DNA of 64,000 nucleotides from Mugil cephalus (Eukaryota; Chordata; Actinopteri; Mugiliformes; Mugilidae). Below are positions 23,384-38,300 of the stretch, one piece after another (within the stretch, counting starts at the first letter, position 1; each line of letters opens with the position of its first letter). Below the pieces are notes generated by a model. The model ran no database searches, was not told where the DNA came from, and saw only the letters and a list, made by a program, of their open reading frames with translations. A program made the position numbers and the translations under genes. The stretch is taken from NCBI RefSeq assembly GCF_022458985.1, contig NC_061771.1, positions 32,007,764 through 32,071,763 of the forward strand, written 5' to 3'.

Positions 23384-26300
23384 ATGTATCACCAGCACTC
23401 CCACCAACAGGGCTCCCAGCCCTTTTCTAACGGATCCAGGCCTCCTCTTCATCAGCAACCCCCGAATCAGCATCAAAATTGCTCCAATATGCCGGTGATG
23501 GGTTTCCAATTTCCGCGTCCCACTCAACTCCCCGATGAGCTAGAGTCTGCCCTGGCTATACGGGGTGGTAGGGACATGGACCACCGCCAAATTGAGCACA
23601 TGAACCGACCGAACCAACACCAAAACAGGGGGTCAGATTCTGGGATCAATCAGCATGGAATCTACGGCGCCAACCCCTTACCGCTGCCTGCTGAGCCTGG
23701 CCCGCAGCAAGGAGTTGACTGGACAAGCTACCAACCTCCAACTAAACTGTTTGCCAGTTCTCTACCTAATGCCGGCCACCAGTCTCAACAACATCAAGGG
23801 CCTCAACAGCATCCTCAGAGCGGCCAAACGGGAACTAGAGTCCCAAACTGGACTCCCTCTGTAAATGAGGCACCATCTCCCCAAGCCCGGCACCCCCATG
23901 CTGGTGGTGGGGATGGTCAGGGTTTGTACACACCAGAGAGTGCAGGAAGTATCTTGGCAAGCTTTGGACTTTCAAATGAGGACTTGGAAGTGTTGAGTCA
24001 CTACCCGGACGATCAGCTAACTCCAGATACTTTACCCTTCATCCTGCGTGACATCCAGATTAACAAGTCGGGCAACCAGAAAACGGTGCCTTCCACTTCC
24101 TCGTTCCCACGCAGCATACATGACATGCCACTGACTTCAGGATCTTCTCCTCGACGCTCTCCAGAAGTGCCTAGCCTCCTCACGGTTACACAGACGGCGG
24201 GTAAAGTCATTGACTATGGACATGCCAGTCGGGCAAAGGACGAGAGCGGCGCCAAAGAGACTTTCAAAAGAGAGCAACTTTCCAGCGAAAGGAAAGTTGA
24301 AATGTACCCGTCACCGTTGTCTTCCTCATCAGCTCCAAAAGTGCACAAAATGGAACGGCGGCAAGTTTGTTTGAAACCAGCGGAACCGAGCAAACATGGC
24401 GACCGGGACTATCGCAGGACAAGCAGCGAGCAACGCAAGAGCAGGTCACCAGTGAGAGACTATCCACCTTCGCCTAAATCCCGCAATCTAGACCGAGATT
24501 ACAGGCGTGAAGGAACTAAACCAAGGCCCTTGTCTGAATCCAAGAGTGAGGCCTCCTCAAGACGGTCTCTCTCCTCTTCGTCCGTCTCAAAACTACGCGG
24601 CAGCAGCAAGAAGGTACCTACCCCAACCATGATAAGTGATTTCTCTGCTGTGTCGCCAAAGGTGTACCCCCATACCTGCTCCCTGTGCCACACACAGTGT
24701 GATCAGGAAAAGGTGAGTGTTGTCATGCCTTAGCACCAATGTCCAACAGTTTTCTGACTTTTAGAGACCAACATTTTGTTCATCCACCAATTGTCAAGGC
24801 AAATGTGATTCCCAATGCCTTTTAATAACCTTTTTTGTAGATCGTAGACAGATCAAACAGCCCAACCCATCGTTTTGAGTAATGAATTCGAATGTTGGTA
24901 TCATGCAGAGTGGTCTTTAAAAGCGTCAGGTCAGATATTTGTACACTATATTGTGATTGCTGTGTATGGCCATCATCATCTTTGCTGAAAACATTACTCT
25001 CTTCTACAGATGGGTTTCCTGCCCATGGAATAGGTCACTGTTTAATATGGAACAGTGACCTATTCCACATTAGGTTAACTGCTTGGTTATATAATTAAAA
25101 GGTAGTCCTATCGGTCCATGGCTAACCAGCGCTCTCGCCGCAAAATAAATTCTTCTGGAATCAAAGTCCACCCCCTCAAACCGGTCTCACTTCAGTTGGT
25201 TTGTTCCAGAACGGGTGCGATTGCTGTGTTCAAACAAAACAACCTGGTGGGGAAACGCTCTCTGGTTTTAGAACGATGACTCAATCTGCCCCTGTACGTT
25301 TTTACAAAATTAAACATTCTCAACCGAGAATCATATTTCTCTATTTTGACAAAATTTATTGACAAAAACAATATCGGAAATCATTAGTCACTTGCACGGT
25401 GAGGTCTAGCAGGAAGTATGTGATCTATGGCAAAGTGCAAGGTTCTAAAATGTTTTTAGGTTTCAAACTCTAAACCTTGTTGTGTATCTGAATTATTGTT
25501 TTTTTTTATTTTTTTTATGTTTGTTTCTTCCATGGAGTTCCATATATCACGCATGAGCGTGTATGGTGTAGTAAGTGACATGTCCCCTTCAGAGCTTACA
25601 AAACATCATTTGCCACAAGCAAGATTATGTACTTTGTGTTAGCGGTGAAGATAGTGGAAGGCCTGTATTTTTTTGTTTCTCTGCTAGATGCTCTAGCCCG
25701 ATTTGACCATGATTATGGGATCAAATAACTGGGCCGTAACTTTGAATACAGGGTTTAGACACCATGTTAAACACGTAACCGTGAGTAGTTAGGCTACACT
25801 CTAACTATTAAAAAAAACTTCCTGATTAAATGTGACTTTACCTGGTGAGAATCCTTTTCGTTTGATTTTCAGTTTTTCTCTCTCCCTCATGTTTTATTTC
25901 ATTTTTTTTTTTTTTTCCAGGACTGGGTTGAACATGTTAACACTGTCAACCACACAGCTGCCTGTAGGGACCTACGCAACAAGTGAGGACAATTCTAGAT
26001 CTTGGTGTTTGGTGTTGTGTTTTGCTATAAAGTCAAAAAAATCCTAGGCATTATTATCTTTTGGTAATGGTTTCTAAGCACATGTTTGGGAAGAAGAGGA
26101 TGGAGAACTACGTATTAAATAAATGTTTGTTTGTTTCTGAAGGTATCCTGACTGGAAACCAAAGTCACCAAGGTCAGTTGGTCCCTTGTTTAATTTTTTC
26201 CAATCGACTGGCTTGTCTAAAACCTTTCAGGTCATCTGACACATTCTGGGTGTAATAAAAACTAATTCCTGAAATTAGGGATGTCCCAGTATGATAATTT

Positions 26301-29300
26301 AGTTTTATTTTATCTGAGCTGATAAAGCTAATCCACTGTAGCCTGTGTATCAGAATACGAGTCTGGTAACAAAGACCAGCTTCCTGCTGCAGAATATCTG
26401 TGGGTTGGGGGTTGGGTTTAACTTCCAGCAGACATGACCTGCTTTAGGTCTACGAGGATATGCATCAAAATGTAGCCACAAGGCACCTTCATCTCATTTT
26501 GGAAGCATTAAAGCCAAATAAGGTTTTGTATTTTTACTTTCAACCTTAACTAGTCAGCAATTCATAGCTTAGATCCCACTCAGTCCCATACAACACAAGC
26601 GTTTTTCCTCACATCACCAGCACCTCAACTTTCTCCATTGTTGTTTAGTTGTTGGTTATATATCGATCAGCAAATTAAGCTTTAACAATCCCAATCATAA
26701 AAACAGATGGGGGAAAAAAATGAATTTTGTTATACATTCCACTGCATCAAGCCTCACGCAAACACTTTGATTAATCCAGCAGAAATCTTTGCTGGAGCTT
26801 AAACTTTCCACAAAATAAGCAAAAATATTCCAGATTCAATCTCCTGGTTCTGTGAAGGAAAAATAAAGGTTCACAACGGTTTGATGATGTCGCTCTCATT
26901 TGGATTTAAAAGCTTCCAGCAACCATCCAGGCTACAGACTAAACCAGAAGTAGGGAGATGTGAATCTAGGAAGTTAACGATTGGAAAACGAAGGACTGGC
27001 AGCTTTTCATCAATTGTCTAATGTGGAAATGTGCAAAACATTCACAGTAGTCTGACATATGTAGCTAAATATTAAAATGATCAAGATTGAATCTGACATG
27101 CACACCAGAAAGGCAACACTGAAGTAAAATATGAACACAAAACCAATCTATTCAGTCGCTGGGTTTTGGCTAATGTGTGGTTCAATGTCTTGTCAACATA
27201 ACTTCAGCGTTTGTTTTTTTTCTCCAGTCGGAGTGGACAATATGACAGCCGGGCTCTGTGGGCTCTCAAGGACCACGGTCCGCCTCATTCAGTGTCTCGA
27301 TCCCACTCTCGATCTCCCACTTCAAGTCCCCCAGGAAGCAAACATCACCAAAGGCCACATGGGAGGCCTTATTCCCCGCACCGTCACCCACGACACCACC
27401 CCTACCCAGGTAGACCGAACGCTAGGGCTCAGACTCAAGCCCAGTCTGCACAATGCTGTCAGATGTTCACCCTCAAAGTGGGAAGTTAAACAAGAATGTT
27501 TGTTCAATTAGTGTTGGACTATTTCCAAACTTCCTGTTATTTACTTTACTAATTTACTGTTTACTTTTCTACACCAGTTTCAACCCACGCACAATATTTG
27601 TGTTTATAAAACCCAGAAATATTTTAGCATGCGCTTCTTAACACGCGTGTTTTTAATTTCTGCTTTCCTAAGATCGCAGGCATCGGTTTGAGCACTATCA
27701 CTCTGGCTCACGCAGCCCCTCTTATTCACGCCGAAGCTCCTCGTCCTCCCGAGAACGTTGGCCCGAGAAAAGAGAATCCACAGGTAAGTCGGATTTTACT
27801 TGTAGCAGGGATTTGCAGTTAAGCTTAAGAGTGGGACTGGTTCATGAGTTCCTGCTCAAAGCAATAAGACTTCTTAAGCCCACGGGTCCTGGGACGTTAC
27901 ACTCTCCTACAAAGACAAACCGATCTTTTATCCAAAATTACCAGGACCATATGTCTGACCCTGGTCTGTATGGGTAGGGATTACTTCAGAGAATGGATTC
28001 CCAGTGTTGGTAACATTGTGGATTAATTTAATTATTAATTATTATAATACAAAAATCACAAAGCACACATATTATTCAAAGGTTTTAGTAAAAATAGAAC
28101 TTTCCAATTGGCAGTTTGGAGACTTAAGGTGAGCCACATTGTGTTAATACGTCATGTTACAGCCCTTGGCATCAATATAAATATCAAAAAACAACCTCTT
28201 GACACGCAATAGTGTTTAAATATTGAGATTTGCTACATCGTAACACACAATATAACATTTATAATTCACAACATCTACACTAGTATTTAATGCATTAGCA
28301 CATTTCCTTAAAACCACACACACTCCCAATGACAACCAATACTACGACCAGCTACACTGAAGCTACACTTCAATGATAAACAACGAACACGCTCACATAA
28401 GTGTTGGGCTTATTGTTGACTGTAAACAACAGAACAATTCCCATCTAACCTCAGTGCATGTTGACTACTGCGTCACGACTTAAAGTTCATGGGGCGCGCC
28501 AACCCAGGAACATGAATAAAACATAACACATGGACTAATCTATAAAAAATCTCCCAAAATTCCCTTTGGCTTCAAGAAAACAAACCTTACGTCACATTGA
28601 GAGATGAAGTATCTCCAGAGCACCATCTACATCTCAAGTTCTTCTGGACCATTGAGACAAAACTCTTAGTATATAATACGCACTTTTTCATAACGTCTTC
28701 ATGTACGAGTTGACATGATGTGAATGGCTAAAGGAGTAATATATGTTGGATCTCAGATTCACTAACAGTTCACAGCGACAGAACATTTGGTCACTCAGTC
28801 CTTTTATTTCACAGCATTTTTGATCAGAAAAGGTTCTTTTGATACACGTTTGGTTTTCAGTGACCAGCTGTGTTTATTCTAAAAGCTTGCTTCTGATTCA
28901 TGCCACGTCCTCAGGCGTCGTACCTGACAGAGGTGTGAAGCGTCCACATGAGGATTTCAAAAAGCTCGACACCAGCCAGAAGCCACCCTCGTCCACCGTG
29001 GGCCATGGCGCCAAACGTGGACCTCTGCAGCCCTTCACGAAAACCTTGAAGAGCACGATGAAGCTCGGAGTCAAGAAAACTCTGACGGCAAGTGACGAGG
29101 AGACTGACGGGAGTTATATAGGATGTTTTTATTTTTACTTAAATTCATAAAAAAGCAGATGAAGTCACTTATTTTCTCAACACCAAACAAAAAAGCTGGA
29201 GAATTTTCGTACTTGATCAGAGACTAAAATTAAAACCCACTGCTGTTTCTAGGCTGCCAAACCACCTCCACCCAAGAAGAAGAAGAAAGTGGTGACTCCA

Positions 29301-32300
29301 GCCACTCCCAAGTCAACCTGGGATCGTCTGGTTTATCTGACGGGCATCCCGAAGGACGCCACGGAGCAGGACGTCACCAGCTTGGTTGGGTCCTTTGGCA
29401 AGATCAATAACGTGATCGTCATGCCGTCGTCAGAGGACGAGGCCGAGGACAAGGACCAAGGACAAAAGGTGGAGTTTAAATGTAACAAAGTGATTATTGA
29501 TGTCTTTGTTGTGGAAACCGTCACCGTTCACTCTGAACTTTCCATAAAGTCCATTTGCTCTTTGTACATGTTTCTGTTTAAATGTGTTTTTGTGAATGAG
29601 CTGTAACTCTGGTAAAGTCTCATCTGGTGTTACTTCATAATGATGGACTTAGATCGAACTGGTCACATGACGCCCTGCATCGTCTCCGGTGACGGGGAAA
29701 TGAGACAAAAGTGTTTCCACGGCGATAAACTTTTATATTGATACGTCTGAAAAACCACCTCATGAGAGAGTAGAGATGTTTTAGCTTTAGATATTTGAGA
29801 AAAGTTTTTAGAAATGTGCTTTTCTAGGAGGAATGGAAACACAACAAATTACTGCTTCCTTGGCAATCGCTAGTTGCACTAGTATTTTAGTTCCCCAGTC
29901 TCTTTTTCTTGTGAATCGATTGCCAATTGTTGCAGATTAAATTGGTTGGACAGGGACTCGGACGCCTATTGCCGTCCCCCGTCCCCCGTCCTACCAGACT
30001 TCTCTTCCACCTTCTGTCCAAAACCTGGAGAAAACCTTCAAACACCTACTACTCCCTCCTCCTCCTAGAGGCTCCACTCGTTGGTTAGATCTTAAACCTT
30101 GTGCAGTTGTGCCTGTAAAATAACTAAAGGGGGACATTAACTCCACCTGTGTTGCTCCTTATGCCTCTTTGCCTGACTCTGGACCATCCTGAGTGCAGAT
30201 TAATCTTCTGATCTTTGGTTTTCTCCTTCACCTCCTCGTCCCTGACCCCTGTCACAGTGTAGAAAGAACCCATTGAATGCTTGTGTAGGTCTGTAGGGGG
30301 TCATTCGGGGGCTGATTCAGCCGTTGCACATGGATGGTATGAGTTGTCGCAGTTTCCATTTTTCTCCTTGCTCCATGATCTCATGATCTCCGCTGCCCTT
30401 CCCTGTTGCAGGCGTCCGTTTGCATGATGAAGGCTGAAGACGCCCAGGCTCTGGCGACCGCCACAAACCTGTCCATCGGAGACCAACACATCACAGCTCT
30501 GGTAGCCAAGGTATCTGCATGTAGCATGACCCCTTTAAAACCAGCTGATGCTTCCAAAAACCGCTTCGCTTTGTATCTGAAGAGTCCTTTGTTTTTTTCC
30601 TTCGTTTCGTTTTACAGAAACCAAGCCGGCCGTTTTTTGAGAAGATTTCTGAGGAGGTAAACGCCTCCCTGACTGAATAATCCCCCTAACGAGTTTGTTA
30701 CTGGAGCGTTTCTTTACCGTCCGCCCTTTTTTTTCCCCCACAGATGGGCATGGTGTTGATTACAGGGCTTCCTGAGAGCGGCTGTTCAGAGAGTGACGTC
30801 GCTGGTCTGGTCCAGCCCTTTGGTTCTCCCTCTAATATCATCCTAGCAGAACAGATCGGAAAGGTTAGTTCTGCTTATTTTTTATTTCATTCATTGATTA
30901 AAACAATTCAGTATAAACACAGACGTTCCCAAATCTGAATGAAAGGGAGCAAAAAGAAGAATAATCTGATATAATCTGTCCCTTTACCACCAAGAATCAC
31001 TTTACAAAGAACTTGAATTAAGAAGAATAAAATAAAATAAAATAGTATAAACTAACACTGACTGTCATGTTCCCAAGATACAATTCCATCATACAAACAA
31101 AACAAAAAAGAAATGTTTCTGTTTCTTTACTACACGATGGGTTTAACGATCAAACTAACATGTTTCATTATATCTCCTGAACACACTGGTTTCATTTTCT
31201 TTTAAAGTGTAAATTTTGATTTGGATTCTTCGGTTTCTGTGTCCAGATTGTTCCACAAACTGATTCCTTTCACAGAAACACAACGTTACATAAGTAAAGA
31301 TCCCAATTTCACACATGTCAGCGTTTCTATTTAAGTCTCGGTGTCTTTAAACCAGTTGAAATCAGTTGCGGTTTTTATTTCCTTCACACCTGGTCCTTTG
31401 ACTCCCTCTTCTGGGCTAATTGTGATATTACACAAAACCACACGGTGAACAACAGTTGGAGAAGATAACAATATTTTTACGGCTTCTATAACGTGCACAA
31501 TTTGACGATGTCCAGACAAAATAAAATAAAATTGCACCAGGTTGAATTGTCTGAACGTTGCCTCCTGTAGTGGAAAAACTTTCAAGAGGGAAAAACTCTT
31601 AATTTACACATTTTTTAAACTTTGTCCAAAAGTCAGACTGTAGAACCTGGTTCTGTTTTTACTAGAACCTTTGTAGAATATGTGAGCTTCGTGGTATTTT
31701 TATAAACTCTTTATAAACTCTAAATTTGTCCTTTAGTTTATTATGAATTAATCTGACGTAGTAACAGCTACGATGCTGCCAACAATAAAAAAAAATAAAT
31801 TAATAATAAAAAAAATTCATTATTTCATTTAGCATCTTAAAAGCTAAAGTGCTTCACATTCAACATGTTGTATCAAACATGTAAAATACAGATTAACATC
31901 AATGCGTCAAGAAATAAAAATAATGAATTAATGATGTTTTGGTGCGTAAACATATATTTATTCAGTTTATTTTGGTGTTAGTTTTCGCTGTCCGTGCCCT
32001 TGTGCCCACAATGAAACACTCACGAATCCTTTTTGTGTGTCAGGCTGTGGTGACGGTGCCAAACATGGATGTCGCCCAGGAGATGGTAAAAGTCCACTCC
32101 TTCATGCCAGCGAAGATTCACGACACGGACGTGAAAACGACGCTCCTCAAACAGCACGTCGGCTTCCGCTCGCCGGTACGTCTCCGATCCACCTGCAGCT
32201 AAACTCCCATAACTCCCTCTGAATGACTAATGCTAAAGCTAATCTTCACACAGGTGGCTCTGTATAACCTTCTGATGGCTGCAGCGGATCCACTAGTGAG

Positions 32301-35300
32301 TATTAGAAACGTTAGAATAAAAAACAACTCTGGGCTGATCTGTTTAGAGGCGTCTGATAAATGAACGAGCGTCTCTTTCCGTCTCCAAGGAGAGTTCGGC
32401 TCCCGCGGTCTGGAGCAGCCTGTTGGTGATTAGGAACGTTCCCGAAACCCCCTCAGGTTCTGCCGAGGTCCTGAAACTGGTGCGGCGCTTTGGGACCGTC
32501 ATCAAGACCCTGGTGCTCAACGGCGTGGTGAGAGCCGACGTTTCTTCTTTCTTAAACCCAGAGAAGTAAATGCTAGTTCTGATTCAAAGCCGTCCTGATT
32601 TTAACAGGGTTTCTGCACAGTCTGAAAAAGTCTCAGCTTAAAAAGTCTTTTATTTGCAGTCTGGCCTCCTCTGATTCCTCAGTAGTGGAGCCCGACCCAG
32701 AGATCTCCTGAGCTGAGAGTTGAATGACAACAAAATTTGTTATTTTGAAGGTAATTCTGGCTCCGTGCCTCATACAGGTCTTAAATCTAACCTATAAATA
32801 GTCTTAAAAAAAGTCTTAAAAAGTCTCAAATTTCAGTTGTTCAAATGTGCAGAAACCCTGTTTTAAAGATCCAACATCAGTTAGAAAGATTTTATTTTTC
32901 TGTCTCAAATTGAAAGATCTGATATCATCATTTTTTCCATACACACCGTTTCCTGCATCGTCTCGTTAGAAATCTTCCGAGGCCGAGGTTCGTCCACATG
33001 TTCGGGACGTCCAGAACGAGCTGAAAGACGATTGGATTTAATCTCTCTAACTAGTGACGACATGAGTTTTAAGTAAAATTGTTTCCAAAGTGAAACTCTT
33101 GATGTGTTCTATATTAAACTAGTGCCATTTATAAATATACGTTATTATTATCATCAGTATTAAGCTGCTCAAATAATACACAAGTTCATTTATTCATTTT
33201 TTTATTTCAAGTATGTGCTGTACAGTACATATAAAAATAAATAAGGAAATAAATGATAGATAGATAAACAAAACAAACTGTTTTCTATTTGGTCAAAGAC
33301 TTAAAAAGATTCCTGTAAATATAACTAACTTTCTCCGGGTCATTTTAAAAATTCTGTAGAAAAAAAAAAAGGAAAAAAGATGCTTTGTGAATAATCGATC
33401 ACATTGTGTTTTCTTTTTTGTGTTGTTTCTGTTTTGTCTTGACTTCTTTCTTCATGGAAAAGAGGATTTAAAAATAAATTGTAGGTCGACTGAATTCTGA
33501 GAGAAAGTCATTTGCTGTAACTACAGTTTATTTTTTTAATCGTGATCCATACGTTCTGAAGTTAAACTGTTATTTTTGGGAGCCGTCCTGTTAAAAACCC
33601 GTTGATCTAGATGAATTTGTATTGATTGAGTCGGGACAAAGACGTTGTCTCTCATGTCCCTCAGGTCATTTGTGAGATGGCGACTGCAGCCATGGCCTTG
33701 TCGGTCCTCAAACGCTTCCAGGCGTTTCCGTGCATCATCCAGAACAACGCGCTTTACTTCTCCCGCAAACCGGACCCCAAAGCCTTCACGCAGCCTAAGA
33801 AGGTTCCCGCCGGCGTCGATTCATCTCAGGTCAGTAACTTTGATCATTCACAGCCGCTGGACGCAGACGCCGCCGCCGCCGCCGTCTCCACAAACGTCTA
33901 AAACAACCTGCTGCGTCGTCTCGTTCGCAGGACGCCGGCGACAAAACGGCGGCTCCAGCCGAAGAGGAGACGACGCACCGAGCCGCCGCCGAGCCGCCCG
34001 CGGAGAGGATGGAGGTAGACGAAGGCAAAGACGAGGCCGCTGCTCCCGATTCCGCGGCCGAACCCGCGGCAGAGCCGGCGGGAGACGCGAAGGAGACGTC
34101 GGCCGCCGAAGCTGCCGCAGAGACGACGGAAGAGGACAAAGGTGCATCCGCGAACGACGACGCTCCCGCTGGAGACGAGCCTCAAGCGGCCGACGCTGAG
34201 CTCCCTAAGGTGAAGCATCACAAACACAACCTGCAGCACCTTAAGACGTGTTCACGTTTATTCATTCTCACGTCGTCTCTTTGCCAGGTCACACAAGCCA
34301 TGGTCAACACTCTGCTCGACGAGTGCAGGAGAAAAAGCGTCGCCGCGGGAGAGACGCAACCGGAGACGGACGATAAAGCTGCAGAGGAGACGACCAAGAG
34401 CCACGAGGACAAGGACAAGGAGGAGGAGGAGGAGGAAGCGAAGAAGCAGGAGAAGGAGAGAAAAGAGAGGGAGGCCAGGAAGGAGAGGGAGAGGAGGCAG
34501 AGGAAGGAGCTGGAGAAGGAGGAGAGGGCGAAGAGGGAGAGGGAGCGGCTGGAAAAAGCCCGGAGGGAGAGGAAGGAGGAGGAGAGGAGGCACTGGGAGA
34601 GGAGGGAGCGAGAGAGGAGGGAGAGGAGGAGAGGCCACAACGAGGGGGGGAGGTCGTCCTTCAGGTCCGAGGGACACAAGCACGGCTCCTGGAGAGACGA
34701 GCGACACCACGTGGAGTCTGAGGCCAGGACGGTGAGAAGAATGAAAAATATCGACCGAAGGAGTAAAAAAAACGGCTTCTCGCTCTTTATTTTATTTTAT
34801 CTTATCGTCTTCTTTTTACTGTCTCGAAAATCAGGCGACGGAGGAAGAGGACGAGTCTGGAGACTTCCCCTTCAACCTGAGTGACTTTGTGACCGTGGAC
34901 GAAGTCGGAGAGGTGGCCGACCTCCCGCTGTCTCCCCCCGTTGCCATGGAAACCTCAGAGGGAGGCGAGGAGGCCGCTACCATGACTAACACTACCACCG
35001 TCCAACAGGAAACATCTGGGGTAACGTTTGGCTTCTATCTAATCTTATATTTAAAATGTAGAAACAGACACAAATACTTGTGATTTAGAAATCCACACAT
35101 CAAATCTATCACGACTTTACAGCAAAAAAGAAGAAACATTTTTGGGTTTGGATGTTTTTTATCTTTTATTTTATTTATCTACTTATTTTTTTTGGTGGTA
35201 AAACCAGAGAAATCAACTCAAACTGTAAAAACCTGTTGCAGTGACTCTGGTCTTTTACCTTTGATCAGAACGTTGGCTTTTCCAGCGGTGGATGATTGTG

Positions 35301-38300
35301 AGTCACGTTGTCACATTTTTGTGCTGCGTGAAAGTGTCGACCCAGGATTTCATCTCTTTGTTCAGTCCAACAAATCAAATGTGCTGCTACACGATGGTTG
35401 ACATGGATGCACATGGGTGAATTAGTCCCCAGTCGGTTAATGCATGTGTGACTGTGATTATAGAGGATTTAGAACGTGGTCGCTCTAAACATGAACGTTA
35501 TTGATGCTTGATGTGAACGAGGCCCGAGACGCTGAAGTGCGTTTGTGTTTTGTGTTTCCAGGACACACCTGCCGAGGCCGTGACCGCGCTGAAGTCCGAC
35601 GAGCCGATGTCAGAGTCCGAACACGCGAGCGCTCCATCGCTCGAGGCCTCGGGTCGTTCAGCGGATCCGACGCCGGGTCCACAGACCGGCAGCCAAACAC
35701 AATCGACCGCACATCAACCAGAAGCAGCTGAAGCCAACGCTGAGCCAGGTACGACACTTCTCTCACAGAAACTTTATTCGTAGGGACGCTCCAAAAACGG
35801 CTTGTTTGACAGTATGGGATTAACACAATGTGCCAAATTTTATCATAAATACAACGTGGCAACATTCTCTGCACAAAATAAGACGCCAACACTCGTCTGA
35901 TTAAATACTTGAGACTGGGCTCCAGGAAAATGGACGGTTATCAGCGCGATACGCTACACGCAACAACTGTGTGGTTTGTTTTTGGTGTCGGTTGTTTCTT
36001 CTTTTAGCTGCACCGATGTAGCGTGTCCTTGGATGTGTTGAAGGAAGACGTCTTGTGTCCTCCTCGCATAACCAACGCCATCTGTGGGACACTCTGAGGA
36101 AATAATTCCAAACAAGGGACACAGCTTCAGTCAGGCACCAGACGAGCTAGCCCGTTAGCCACGGCTAGCCTGTTAGCCACGGCTAGCCTGTTAGCCACAG
36201 CTAGCCTGTTAGCCACAGCTAGCCTGTTAGCCACAGCTACTCAGGGAGTGTGCGGCGCTTCCAGATGATGTCACATGGTCGTATTATAATTGGTTGGACA
36301 ACAGGAAGAAGCGGAAGAGAAGTTGGCAGTTGTTATCAAAGCAGAGCAACTTAGTGGTTTTTGTTTAGTCCTTTTATATCATTATCATTATTATTATTAT
36401 TTCATAGTTTAAAGGGTCAAACTTCTTAAATCTTTTCATGCTGCGTTCATGGAGGCTCGTAAATGTTGAAGCCTACATCCTTTGAACATCAGTTTACATG
36501 TTGGTGTCAGAGGGCCAGTGTTATGGATCATCCCTGCTTTGTTTTAATCCGTCTTTTGTTCCTCTTCAGACGTTGCTCTGACGGATCCCAGCGACCGGAG
36601 CTCAGAGGTGGAACCTCCTCCTGTTCTCCCCCCGGCAGCTTCAGCCGACTCCTCCTCACTGAGCCCGGCGGCAGGTGGAGTTAGTGCAGATACTCGCGAG
36701 GACGGGCTCCTTAATAATGTAAATAACGAGAAGGAGAAGGAGGAGAAGGAGAAGGAGGAGGAGGAGGCGACGGATAAACAGGAGCAACAGGAGAAGACGC
36801 AGAACCAAGAGAACGCGGAGGTGAAAGAAGTTCCAGTAGAACCAGGTAACTCACATTTCATGCTTTTTCGTTAGTTAATTGACACAGAGCTGTGATTGGT
36901 CCTCTTGTGTCTTTCTGGCTGATTCTCCAGTGGCTCAAAAGGAAATTTAATCAGTATCGATCCCGTTTGGTTCCATTTTTAGATTTGATGAAATATTGAA
37001 ACAGAAGAAGAAATTCTGACACGATGACTGTGAAAGTTTGACGGTGTGTTTTCTGTGTTAGCTGGATATGGTTCAGGTTTTATCTGATACCGGACTGAAA
37101 ACATAAACTTTGTGCAAGTTGAATAGAATATTAATTTAAATAATATAAATACAACTAAGAAATAAATGAACCAATATAAAATCAAAGTCATAATGTCATA
37201 ATTATCCTAATAAAATCATTGCTGTGGAGTCTCGCAGGCTCTCGGTGACGCTACATTTCACAATTTCTCCTTGAATAAATCTTGTTGCAGGTTTCCCAAA
37301 CTTTAGACCAACGTTTGGTCTTGGTCAGCACCAGTGCCATTATGATACCGAGTACCCATCCCTACTGTTAGCTGAGGCTAGCTGGCTACAGTCATGGGTT
37401 TAAGTCCAGATCTTATAGAGACAATGGAACAAAAACACCACACCTGGTTGTATGACCTAGTTAGTTAATTAGGGGTTTCTGTCATTTTCTGTGTTTTTAG
37501 TCACAACAGGGGCGAATTTAAAGACATGTCTTCCTCTTGCAGAAAAGCCAGAGAAATCTGAAGACAACAGCAGCAACACTGGAGACGAGACGGTGAAGAC
37601 CGAGTGTAAAGAGGAGGCTCCTACGAGGAAAGACCCGTCTCTGCCTCCGTTTGATCCCAGTAACCCAGTCGGTAAGAAGAGATGAGGCTTTATTTAAACC
37701 TGTAGGGAAATAAGAGGGTTTGCACTGATGTCACTTCCTCCTGAGTGTCACAAACACAGTGAAATGTATCAGTAAATACAGAGAGACCAGGAAAAATGTG
37801 GATTATCAGATCAAATTAAGACTCAACAATGATCCATACGAACTAGTCTGGGTTTGGAAAAGTGGATTAGTCTCAGTTTCAGTTAGTTTAAGTTCATTTC
37901 AGTCATGATAAATGTATCTAAATAAAAGATGCTAACGCTAAGAGCTTTACGATACTGTCGCGTTAAAGGGATGATGAAGAGTGATCACAAATACTCAGTT
38001 TATTGTTTTAGTGTTATTTATTATTGGAACTGAAATAGTTACTGTCGGCCACAACTACGACAACACAACAACATGCACAAACATGTCTGACAGCCTCCAG
38101 GATGTAAATGAAGTAAGTAAGTAACTTAAGATCTGACTTCATCAATAAATAAATCATAAAGTAATATTATCTGACACTAAATGAACCACTACACCAGGTT
38201 TCTGTGTCTGGATTCCAGTTGTTTCTTCTAATGCAGCGAATCATTTACTTCCCTTTTCTTCAGATTTCTGTAAAAATATAAAATATATCTCTGACTGTTT

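Noticed and set aside
33645..34199. Arg/Ser-rich 184-codon frame over znf638 exons 14-15
   Set aside because: It runs through an intron and is the shifted reading of Ala/Glu codons in GC-rich exon 15.
36145..36234. 18-bp direct repeats as a CRISPR-like array
   Set aside because: Units are contiguous with no spacers and lie in a vertebrate intron; an ordinary minisatellite.
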